From: Chrysemys picta bellii
Lineage: Eukaryota; Chordata; Testudines; Emydidae
Direction of reading: 5' to 3'
NCBI RefSeq assembly: GCF_011386835.1
Contig: NC_088794.1
Location: forward strand, 89,760,009-89,824,008
Length of the DNA: 64,000 bases
Positions 23,647 through 33,493 of this stretch are shown here, piece by piece. The notes under the pieces were generated by a model. It was not told the origin of the DNA, ran no database searches, and saw only the letters and a program-made list of their open reading frames with translations. The position numbers and the translations under genes were made by a program. Position 1 is the stretch's first letter. Each line of letters opens with the position of its first letter.

Positions 23647-26218
23647 TAAAGAAGGAAAAATAAAAAACAGTGGATTGATATAAACTATTTAAGTTCACCT
23701 TTTTGGGGGCCTTTGGGTGATTTATGTAAAAATGGCAATAAAAGTGATTTGATTTTTTTTTTTTTTTTGAAAGCTAAAATTTTGTAGTGGTCCTTGGGTG
23801 ATTAACTTGTGTGTATACCTTTCATTGTAATTAGCTTATTGTAACTAGATAATTACTGTAACACCATTATTTTTCTACTCTTGACTCAAGGATTTAACAA
23901 GAATTAAGCAATATTATCACAGTACACCATGCTACCATAGATGAAGCACTTGAATAAAATAATATTCTAACTTTGAAGCTGTGTTCAGACCATTTTGTTC
24001 ACAGCACCTGGACTTGCTGTGCAGGTGAGCAACATTCAGCAAGTGTTTAGTAGCCATGAAAGACTCTAAACAAAACCAACTAGAAATATTTTGTTAGTAT
24101 GTATTATTTTTGTTGAAGTAGGAATCTAAAATGCATTTGAAAGGACTAGTTTGATGACCTGAAGCATCCTGGGTAGGTCTGGAAGCTTTAATTTAAGATG
24201 GTTTGTAATTTTGCGTTTGTAAAGCAGATAAACAAAGTATACCTATGTCCATATGGCTTCAGTTCTAGCTATGTGAGAGACTGACTCTCTACCAATGTAC
24301 CATCAAAGCAGCTGAAGTCATGTTAGTTATTTCTAGTCCATAGATTTAAACTTCTGGGAGCTAGCTGGTGGCAGGTGTTGGAGGGTTCTTGCTCCTTGGA
24401 TGTTTTTCTCCTACTGTTCTGACAGAGCCCACATTTGTTGATCTTTTGGTGGTACACTGGAAAGCCCTTTCCCTAGGCTTTTGCTTGATTGGGGATAGAG
24501 CGCAGTCGAGTGGGCTGACTTTGGGTAAGATAAAAGTTGTTTTGTTTTTTATTTTTCCTCCTTTGTCCTTTAAAGTCATTTTGTTAAATTTTGTTTGTCC
24601 ACCTGAAACGGCACAATTTGTAAATAGAAAATGAATCATGGCCATTTTCCTGAAATGTTTTGGGAATGCTCCATTGATGTAAAGAGCATCAGATTTTGAG
24701 TCTGATGCTAAACCTGGACCTCTCACCAACTATACTTACAACCAAGGCCCATTGCACTTATTCTGTGGATATCAGACCTACATTCTTTGGCAAGGCTCCC
24801 TGATTTCTGTAGCAAAGTAACACTAAATTCTGTGGTAAGGTTGATTATAAAATAATTCTAGAACATAAAAAATCTATTTTACAGTGAATTTAGAATAATT
24901 TCAATACTATCAAATATTATTATTATGATGGAACTCTATAGTTGAAGTTGTGTTGAGATTTGTACTTAAAACGAATTAAATTTCCCGTTATACAAAGAAT
25001 ATTGTCTGGTCTCTCTGGAAGGAGTATGAGCTATACATCTGGAGAAGAATGTTCTGAGAATTTCCAGGTAAATCTGTTAGTTAAAAGCATTTAAAAATCA
25101 CCCAATTTTTTTTTTAATTTGAGTAACTTTGATTCCATGTAGCAAAGATATTTCTGAAGCTTGAACATTTAAAATTGACTCAGTTATAGGCGATTTAAGT
25201 TAATAATTATGCAAATGGTTGATTTATGAATACTTGTAACCATTTCTGTTTATATTACAATGTTTATAAGTTTTGTCAAATTAATTTGTCATATAGTGTA
25301 TTTTATGACTATTGAGGTGTATAACTGATTGTGTCCATTCTGCTCAAAAGAGAATGGTGGCTCAACACCTCATATGGGAAGCTGATGAAGAAGCATCCTT
25401 TATTAAAAGGAGTGCCTTGCAACTCAGCCAGATAAGTGAATTTGAGTTTCATTGGCTGTGTGGTAAGCAAGGACCTGCACCCAGGAATTGTCTCCTTGAC
25501 CTTTGGAAACTCATAGGAGGGAATTGCTTTCCTGTGGATTTCCTAAGGTTTACAGGAGAACAGCCTCCTACATAATTCCTAATATATGCAGTGAGGGAAT
25601 TTGTGTTCTTGGCCCCCTATACACGTTGACAAGCTCCGTTATGCACTGCCTTATTCTCCCTGGCCAGTAGTCTACCAACAGTCAATGCCCTTCTCCACTG
25701 CCATCTCCTATTGATCATTTGTAAACGGTGTGTGTAAAATATATAAGTATTTCATATGTCAACATTTGTGTGTTAGTTCATTTCTCCAGCCCCTCAAAGA
25801 ACTGGAAATCAGGTTGCCACACAAGCCTTTTGACATTTGATTTTTGTTATATAACACACAGTGAATGTATGCATGGCAGTGTGTGTGTATTTCCACAATA
25901 TTTGTGTATGATTTGGTTTAGTAATCAGTGTGTTGTATATTTTCGGGAGGTGGGGGTGCGGGATTGGAGAGTCATAATGTAAATAAATAGTGGAACCTTT
26001 TAGCATGAGATCAATTTAGGCACATAAGAAAATGTCTAATTTCAAAACAGTGGAAATTTTTAGAAGAATTCACTTAACAGAAAAAATGCTTGCTTTCTCA
26101 TTTACCCCAGGACCAATAAGATATTGGTTAACCTAAAAAATTCCAGATAATTTTCATTAATGGTTAATGTGTCAAAAATTATTCCGGCAAAGAAAGGTTC
26201 TTTATTATTTTATTGAGC
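22891..26218. other. Non-coding, includes a microsatellite and one weak exon candidate
   Basis: AT-rich sequence with homopolymer tracts. The (TTTA)n/(TA)n/(GT)n tract at 23585-23646 is listed separately. A stop-free 70-base stretch at 24998-25067 bounded by AG and a good GTAAAT donor is discussed in the findings. Confidence 0.3.
23585..23646. repeat. Compound (TTTA)n-(TA)n-(GT)n microsatellite
   Basis: About ten TTTA units pass into TA units and then GT units without interruption. Confidence 0.95.
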
Positions 26219-26603
26219 ATGTCAAGCAGAGAGGGATTAAGGTTTTGTGGGACCCTGGGCCACAGCAAGTGGGGGCCCCTCCCCACCTCTTCTGTCCACA
26301 GCCCTGCCCCATTCCACCCCTTCTGTCTGCGGCCCAGCCCACAGCCCCACCCCATTAGAATCCTAGAACTGGAAGGGACCTCGAGAGGTCATCTAGTCCA
26401 GTCCCCTGCACTTGTGGCAAGACTATTATCTAGACCATTCCTGATAGTTGTTTCTCTAACCTGCTCTTAAAAATCTCCAATGATGGGGATTCCACAACCT
26501 CCCTAGGCAATTTATTCCAGTGCTTATCCACCCTGACAGGAAGTTTTTCCTAATGTCCGAATTAAACCTCCCTTGCTGAAATTTAAGCCCATTGCTTCTT
26601 GTC

Positions 26604-27300
26604 CTATCCTCCGAGGTTAAGAAAAACAATTTTTCTTCCTCCTCTTTGTAACAAACTTTTACATACCTGAAAATGGTTATGCCCCCTCTGTCTTCTCTTT
26701 TCCAGACTGAAAAAATTGGGTTTGTTTAATCTTCCCTCATAGGTCATGTTTTCTAGACCTTTATTTGTTTTTGTCGCTCTTCTCTGGACTCTCTCCAGTT
26801 TGCACACATCTTTCCTGAAATGTGGTGCCCAGAACTGGACACAATACTCCAGTGGAGGCTTAATCAGAGCTGAGTAGAACGGAAGAATTACTTCTCGTGT
26901 CTTGCTTACAACACTCCTGCTAATACATCCCAGAATGATGGTTGCTTTTTTTGCAACAGCATTACACTGTTGACTCATATTTAGCTTGTGGTCCACTATG
27001 ACCTCCAGATCCCTTTCTGCAGTACTCCTTCCTAGGCAATCATTTCCCATTTTGTATGTGTGCAACTGATTGTTCCTTCCTAAGTGGAGTACTTTGTATT
27101 TGTCCTTAATGAATTTCTTCCTATTTGCTTCAGACCATTTCTCCAGTTTGTCCAGATCATTTTGAATTTTAATTCTATCCTCCAAAGCACTTGCAACCCC
27201 TCCCAGCTTGGTGTGGTCCATAAACTTTATAAGTGTATTCTATATGCCATTATCTAAATAATTGATGAAGATATTGAACAGAACCGGACCCAGAATTGAT
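26604..27300 (-). pseudogene. CR1 ORF2 C-terminal reverse-transcriptase fragment
   Basis: The frame reads ILGPVLFNIFINYLDNGI, a stop, then KFMDHTKLGGVASALEDRIK ... KVLHLGRNNQ ... VQFWAPHFRKDVCKLERVQR. This is the palm/thumb and C-terminal part of a CR1 RT. The catalytic F-A-D-D box has become FMDH, losing the second aspartate. The stop near 27233 and missing N-terminus make it inactive. Confidence 0.88.
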
Positions 27301-27328
27301 CCCTGTCTTGCCATACTTCCTATCTTTC

Positions 27329-27760
27329 CTATGCAGTGGGATAGTTTGCTCTTGTGCCCTTAATAATGTCTCTTTGAAAAAAACTGCCTTCTATTGTTTT
27401 CCCCCTTAGACTTGCTTCCCATGGGATCTTACCTTCCAACTCGCTGAGTTTGCTGAAGTCTGCCTTCTTGAAATCCATTGTCTTTATTTTGCGGTTCTCC
27501 CTCCTACCATTCCTTAGAATCATGAACTCTATCATTTCATGATCACTTTCACCCAAGCTACCTTCCACTTTCAAATTCTCAACCAGTTCCTCCCTATTTG
27601 TCAATCAAATTTAGAACAGCCTCACCCCTGGGTAGCTGTCTCCACCTTCTGAAATAAAAAATTCTCCAATACATTCCAAGAATTTATTGGATAATCTGTG
27701 CCCTGCTGTGTTATTTTCCCAACAAATGTCTGGGTAGTTAAAGTCCCCCATCACCACCAA
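27329..27760 (-). pseudogene. CR1 ORF2 endonuclease-region fragment
   Basis: The minus strand encodes GDFNYPD-like residues near 27740 and [32 protein letters not shown] further on, ending in [16 protein letters not shown]. In APE-type endonucleases of CR1 LINEs, GDFN and SDH are the conserved C-terminal motifs. The frame ends at a stop near 27329, just before the deletion junction. Confidence 0.8.
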
Positions 27761-27782
27761 GGCCTTTGCTTTGGATGATTTT

Positions 27783-27786
<4 letters not shown>

Positions 27787-27816
<30 letters not shown>
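27787..27816. repeat. A30 homopolymer
   Basis: Uninterrupted run of 30 A on the plus strand at the junction between CR1 and the right half of the host MITE. Confidence 0.95.
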
Positions 27817-27817
<1 letters not shown>

Positions 27818-28705
27818 CCTCATCCACCTCATCCATTCTGCCCCTTCCTCCTGCCATCTCGCCCTGTTCCACACACAATGAGCCCATTATGCCCCCCCCC
27901 GCAGCCCTGCAACCTTGCTTCCCCCCCCCCCCCACACCTAGCCCCAAGACCTGAGAAGCTCTGTCTCCCACCCTCCCCCCTGCCATGGCCCTGGGCCGCA
28001 GTGGGCAGAGCTTCTGCAGCCCTGAGTCCGCAGCAGAGAGCTAGAGCTCCTCCAGTCCTGGGGCCATAGGTGTAGTTTGACTGCTATATTTGGCGGGGCA
28101 AAGCGTGCCCGTGCATGCTGAAGCCAGTCCCCTTGGTTCACTGGCTCTCGCTTTCCACCTACAGTGCTACCTGGGCTGCTAGTGCTGGGGGGGGACAAGA
28201 CAGCGTAACGCGGGAGCCCCAGCTGCTGCTGGCAATCACTTCTGCACCGGCTGCTGCAGTGATGTCCCTGGTGTGGTGCTGCTGTGGCTTCCTCCCTGCT
28301 GAGGCTGCTGCTGCCCAGGGAATGCCACATGCTGGGCTCCTGCTTCCCCCCCACTCATTCCTGTATCCCCTTCTCTTCTCCTTACCTCCCCCCCCCGCCC
28401 CACACACACTCACGGTTGTAGAGGAAAAAGGCGGGCCCTGTGACCCAGGAGGTGGTGTCCAGCTGCTGAGGCAGGACCCAGAGCACAGGGAACAAACAGA
28501 GCAGCTTTTCCCCTGTGACCTGAAACATGCTGGGGGGAGGGGGAGAACGCAGCATGGGAATGACAAAACCCTCTGCCCCCCCCCTAAGATAAGCAGAGCG
28601 GGGTCAGGGCATGGGGGTGCCCATTTTTCCTGGGCTCCGCAGTTGGCTGGGGACCCTGGGCACGGGCCCCATCAGCCTAGTGGCTAATCTGCCACTGATG
28701 TCAAG

Positions 28706-29067
28706 TGCTGACAACCTACTATGTGTTGAAGAGAGTTGCTGAGTACTGTACTCTTTGGGAGATATTAAATACTCAGATATCTTTTCATTAAAAATATAGC
28801 TAAACATACTTTATCAAAAAAAGTTCCTAAAATACTAGAAAATAATTTTCAAATCCAGAAAGTAGAAACTCCAAGCTCAGAAGCTATCCTATATCTATTT
28901 CTTGACAATAGAGAAGAACTGGATGTGAAGATAAAAGTGAACCTTGGAACCAGTGACTGAGCTAACTTGAATTTAGAGTAAGAAGGAAAGAATGGCTTTC
29001 CAAATTTGCACCAGTATGAAGATAAAGGACTTCAGGTAAGCAAGTTTTGAGGACTTAAGTAATGTAG
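28706..29067. other. Non-coding, no recognised element
   Basis: AT-rich sequence between the hAT MITE and the palindromic repeat. Nothing recognised. Confidence 0.3.
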
Positions 29068-29155
29068 GGCCTGATTCTGCCACCCATGGTCACATTTAGT
29101 AGTACGTTATTCTACACGTCGTCATATTGAAATGAATGGGCTACTTTGCATATAG
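29068..29155. repeat. Palindromic MITE-like repeat, left half
   Basis: 'gggcctgattctgccaccca' and 'agtagtacgttattctacac' are typical of a palindromic repeat abundant in sauropsids. The Tigger element at 29156-30155 interrupts it. 'ctactaactgagcag' after that element may be its continuation. Confidence 0.55.
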
Positions 29156-29253
29156 TACAGTAACTCCTCGCTTAACGTAGTTATGTTCCTGAAAAATGCA
29201 ACTTAAAGCGAAACGATGTTAAGTGAATCCAATTTCCCCATAAGAATTATAAT

Positions 29254-29257
<4 letters not shown>

Positions 29258-29301
<44 letters not shown>

Positions 29302-29314
29302 AGAGAGAGAGAGA
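29258..29314. repeat. (TA)n-(GA)n microsatellite
   Basis: About 21 TA units followed by seven GA units, within the Tigger-like MITE. Confidence 0.95.
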
Positions 29315-29548
29315 TATTGTGATTGATTTAAACAATTTAATACTGGTACACAGTGATGATGATTGTGAAGCTTGGTTGAGGTGGTGAAGTCAGAGGGTGG
29401 TATATTTCCCAGGGAATGCCTTACTGCTAAATGATGAACTAGCAATTGCCTGAGCTCTCAAGGGTTAACTCGTTAATGTAGCCTCATACTCTACAAGGTA
29501 GCACTAATGGAGGTAGGGGAGACAGCATGGCAGATAGAGACACACACC

Positions 29549-29573
<25 letters not shown>
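29549..29573. repeat. (GT)n microsatellite
   Basis: About 12 GT units within the Tigger-like MITE. Confidence 0.95.
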
Positions 29574-29580
<7 letters not shown>

Positions 29581-30494
29581 TGCGCATTGCTCCTTTAAGT
29601 ACGCTGACCCCACTCTAAGTACACTGCCTTTTTAAGTAGATCAGCAAGCTGAGACAGCAGCTGCTGTCAGGAAGCTCCCTCCGTCCTGAGCCCTGTTGTG
29701 TCTCCCCCCTGCTCTATGGAAGATGGGGTAGGCGGGGGGAAGGGGACACCCTGACATTAGCCCCCCTCCTCACCCTCTCCCCACCCTCCCCTGCCCGCAC
29801 AGCAAGTAGGTGGATCCCGGGAGAAGCTCCGGGCAGAGGGCAGGAGCAGCACATGGCAGTGGGGGGAGGGACAGCTGAACTGCTGGCCCGGCAATTGATA
29901 GTCAGCTGGGCGGCTGCCGCACAGGGTATTTAGGGGAGTGGGGAGATGATGTGGGGGGCTGTCGATCCATCCTGGTTCCAAGCCCCCACCAGCTAGCTCC
30001 AAGGGGCTGCTCTTCCTGCAAGCAGTGGACAAAGCAGGCAGCTGCCAAATGACGTTATAAGGGAGCATTGCGCAACTTTAAACGAGCATGTTCTCTAATT
30101 GATCAGCAAGGTAACAACATTAACCGGGATGACTTTTAAGTGAGGAGTTACTGTACTACTAACTGAGCAGAACTGAAAAGATTATATCACTTACTACAGA
30201 ATTGTAAGGAAAATGCAGAGAAAATTAGGACACTGGCTTCTGGGAAGTTGTTCTTCATATCTTGTCTGTAGACCCATCACATTTTTCTGGCCATGATATC
30301 CAAATCACTGTTAGAGAGTATGAATCAGAAATAGACTGAGAATTCTTACAATGAGTAGATACTTGCATTAACCAGTTGTTATTGCCTTCAAAACTTTTTA
30401 TCCTTCACATTTTGGCATTAGAGACAGATTAGGAATTACAATTCTTCCAGTCCTCAATTCTCTTTAGATAAAATTGAAATGTGTGATAATAATA

Positions 30495-31593
30495 CAGGGG
30501 TCCGCAACCTACTGCACGCGTGCCAAACACGGCACACGAGCCGATTCTGAGTGGCACGCAGCTCCCTTCCGCGGTCCCGGCCCCCAGCCCCACTCAGTCC
30601 CACCGCTCTCCCCTGCGGGGGCAGGAGGCAGAAGCTTGGTTCTGCGGCAGCCAAACTTCCCCCCTCCACCACTTCTGACCCCAGCGTGGTGCTTTCCTGC
30701 CCCGCCTCCACTCCTTCCCTGGCCAATCAGCTGATGGCCCTAGCGAGGGGGAGGGGGAAGAGCGGCAGCGTGCACACAGCTCCTAGAGGACGCAGAGAGA
30801 GGTAGGGATGGAGCCTGGGCGAAGCGGGTGGAACAGGGCATATCCCTTCCAGCCCCGTGCCCTGAGAGCACTCCCATGAGCCAAGCACCTCTGCCCTGAC
30901 CCCTCCACACACACTCAGCCTTCTGCTCTGCACCCCCTACACACTCTAGCCCTCTGCCCTGAACCCCCCCACCCCAACACACAACCCAGCCTTCTGCCCT
31001 GTACCCCCACAGCCCCAGCCCTCTGCCCTGAACCCCCACACCCCAACACACACCCAGCCTTCTGCCGTGCACCCCCACAGCCCCATCCCTCTGTCCTGAA
31101 CCTCCCCACACTAAACCTTCTGCCCTGCACCCCCCATACCCCCAGCCTTCTGCCTTGAACCCCCAACACACACCCAGCCTTCTGCCCTGCACCCCCCACA
31201 GCCCTCTGCCCTGATCTCTGACCCCCCCCCACACACACACACCCCCAGCCTTCTGCCCTGACCCATGAAACATCCCCCCCCCCTCCCGGTCTGGGGTCCT
31301 GGCTGCAGGCCTGATCAGCCCTCTGCTGGCTTTGGTGAACAGAACCCCAGGCTGGCAGTGAGCTGAGCAGGCTGGTGGCGTAAGATCAGCATTTTAATTT
31401 AATTTTAAATGACGCTTCTTAAACATTTTGAAAACCTTGTTTACTTTACGTACAATAGTTTAGTTATATAATATAGACTTATAGAAAGAGACTTTCTAAA
31501 AACGTTAAAATGTATTACCGGCACGCGAAACCTTAAATTAGAGTGAATAAATGAAGACTCGGCACACCACTTCTGAAAGGTTGCCGACCCCTG
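30495..31593 (+). mobile_element. Internally deleted relative of the 6-kb hAT element
   Basis: It begins CAGGGGTCCGCAACCTACTG and ends, on the minus strand, CAGGGGTCGGCAACCTTTCA. The last ~195 bases (31400-31593) are the reverse complement of 6070-6265, so the two elements are one family in opposite orientation. The transposase part is replaced by a GC-rich core. Flanking 8-mers TAATAATA (30487-30494) and TACTAATG (31594-31601) agree at six of eight positions, consistent with a decayed duplication. Confidence 0.88.
30890..31260. repeat. Degenerate minisatellite in hAT core
   Basis: Repeated units of the form 'ccagccttctgccctgcacccc' / 'ccccagccctctgccctgaacc' with variable C/A spacers, roughly 60 bases per double unit. 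The long minus-strand open frames here are by-products of the repeat. Confidence 0.8.
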
Positions 31594-32032
31594 TACTAAT
31601 GCATGAAAAATTTGTTTTTGCTTTGATTCGTGGGATAGACAAAATGTGATTGGTCACCCTTAATATGAAATACATTTTCAGATCTGGGCCAATGAAGCTT
31701 TCCTAGCTTTGACAGGTTGGGGTTCTCTCTGGGTTAATATTTAACTGAAATCACTGCATAGCACAGAGGGCCTTTGTGTGCAAGAGGTCTGATTTCTTCA
31801 TGCCCTCCCAAAATTTTGTATATGGGTTGGCAATATGCATGCCCAACTTTTGATACGATTTTATATGGCAGAAATTAAACCATAAAAATTGAAGTAAAAA
31901 CACCATATTATGAGGTCTGTTATTAAAATTAGTCTTCTAATGTAAAAGCTACATGAAGTATATATGTTATAGAAAGTATCTGAGAATTTTCATGCTTAAA
32001 TTTTAGCCTTTTTAAAACAAGTTTAAAGATAT

Positions 32033-32120
32033 GAGATTTTCAGAAAGGACAAAGGGAAGTTAGATCTTTCAGTGGGAATTGAGTGTCTAATTCCTCTTTA
32101 TGCTTTTGCAAATTTTTCCC
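32033..32120. repeat. Palindromic 'TTTTCAGAAAG' MITE-like repeat
   Basis: 'gagattttcagaaaggacaa...gaagttagatctttcagtgg' and 'gaattgagtgtctaattcct...ttgcaaatttttccc' form diverged inverted halves. It is of the same general type as 40030-40130, 57405-57490 and 63466-63575. Confidence 0.5.
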
Positions 32121-33441
32121 TTGAAGTGTGGCTATCCAGGAGACTATGATCTGTATGATCTTGTATTTCAGAAGTGGTTTGATTTTGCAGGAGCCTTGTC
32201 TTCAGTGGTAATCTAGTAGCCCAGTAAACAGCAATGTCAGTGGGCTCTGCATATTATCCAGTGTTTTTGTCCGTAAGAACTGTGGCCATTATACATGTCA
32301 TTCAAAATTTGTGTATTCTGAGGAGGGTAAAAATGGGGAGAAGTACCTGCTTCAAGATGGCGGGACATAATGGACTCCCCCTAAAGAGGACTCAGGGAGT
32401 CCAAAATTGCTTGTATGAAAGACCTGCAAAGTACATCTTCTAACATAAATTTCTTTATGCCATGACTTGGGTAGTCCAAGTGATGTAAATTGTTCTGAAA
32501 CCATGGACAAAAAAGCAATTTAGCTGGATCTTGATAGGAAGCTCTGAAATTAATGTCTTTTCTGAGATAGGCCATAGGGCATACCTTTATACAAAGATTA
32601 TTACAATAATGTGTAAGGTGTGAATACAGGGAGGCATTCCATCATGCCCAATTTGGACTAATCCTTCTGTTTGATCTCTCCCTTTTAAAATAATCCCAGC
32701 TTTTTCTTTTTTGCAGGTTTAGTGAATCCACTTCCCTTTCTGTGTTTGAGCATTATTTCTATAAGGCTGAGAACTTGTACTGTATGTTAATTTTATTTAT
32801 TTAAAGAACAAAAACAAACACAAGAAAACACTGATAATTTGAGGCAACCAAACTTGGAGAATGTATTGCAAAGCTTGCCTATCACCCTTGACTAGTGAAA
32901 GTGCCGGGCCCACTGCGTCGGAGATAATGACTAGAATCTTATGTTAGTAACAGATGGTGTGTTTTGAGTGAATGTCTTCAAATGAAAGTCAGGTCAAAAA
33001 GGGTTGTAATGAAATTTGATGTGGTTTTTTTTTTTTTTTTTTTTAAATTTCAGGCAGGTAGGCTTTTCTGCATATTGTATTTAATTCAATTTTTCCTTTT
33101 TATATTCATTTTTGTTGACATTCACTTCTGTTTGTTAAACCTATATAAAAGGCTACTGTATTATGGGTCTATTGAGCGGTAAACACTGTTTTTTTTTATA
33201 AGATGTATTTTGTAACAATATATTTGTTCCTTAGTTTTGTTGGGGAAAGGATACCCTGTATTTGTTCGTTTTGTGGATTGCCATACATTCTTGGAAACTA
33301 AGCATTAGAGGGTTTTTTTTAGCATTGTAGATACCATTGCATTTGACCACACATAATAGATATAAGATGCATGTGCAAGATGTGATGTTGGATGGTGGGG
33401 GAGAGTTGATCATATTGTTCCTTTTTATAGACACTTTGCGC

Positions 33442-33493
33442 AAAAAAAAAAAAAAAAAAAAAAAAGTGTCGTCCCTCTTCCCCCCCCCCCCCC
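33442..33493. repeat. A24 run followed by C14 run
   Basis: Two homopolymers are separated by 'gtgtcgtccctcttc'. No element limits were found around them. Confidence 0.95.

Larger units (their letters stand above)
26355..27786 (-). mobile_element. CR1 LINE, internally deleted, nested in hAT MITE
   Basis: Read on the minus strand, it carries endonuclease-region sequence (27760-27329), then jumps at about 27298 directly into the last third of the reverse transcriptase (27298-26604). The 3' untranslated end finishes near 26355 with the CR1-typical antisense 'agaatcctagaactggaagg'. Compared with the RT part in the plus-strand copy at 63610-64000, the N-terminal RT region is missing, so a deletion joins EN and RT. 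The A30 run at 27787-27816 abuts its 5' side. Confidence 0.88.
26227..28697. mobile_element. hAT MITE carrying a nested CR1, perfect 8-bp duplication
   Basis: The left end is CAGAGAGGGATTAAGGTTTT. The right end on the minus strand is CAGTGGCAGATTAGCCACTA. The same 8-mer ATGTCAAG flanks both sides (26219-26226 and 28698-28705). Near both ends is 'gaccctgggcc' / 'gaccctgggca', also inverted. Of the 2.47 kb, 26355-27786 is a CR1 that jumped in, so the original MITE was about 1 kb. The right half (27817-28690) is C/G-rich and its open frames have no recognisable protein content. Confidence 0.87.
29156..30155. mobile_element. 1-kb Tigger-like MITE
   Basis: The left end TACAGTAACTCCTCGCTTAA and the right end (minus strand) TACAGTAACTCCTCACTTAA are near-perfect inverted repeats beginning at TA. 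The interior has (TA)n at 29258-29300, (GA)n to 29314 and (GT)n at 29549-29573, then a GC-rich part. No transposase is encoded. Confidence 0.9.

Noticed and set aside
28115..28687. 190-codon plus-strand open frame
   Set aside because: It lies in the C-rich right half of the hAT MITE. It is rich in P, A, G and H from composition, with long frames on the opposite strand and no family resemblance.
30740..31273. 177-codon minus-strand frame with G-rich repeats
   Set aside because: It translates the degenerate minisatellite in the hAT core at 30495-31593. A parallel frame exists in another phase, as expected from a repeat.
32714..32800. Good acceptor-like 'tttttcttttttgcag' as a host exon start
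   Set aside because: The frames after it close quickly or lack a donor, and no recognisable peptide follows.
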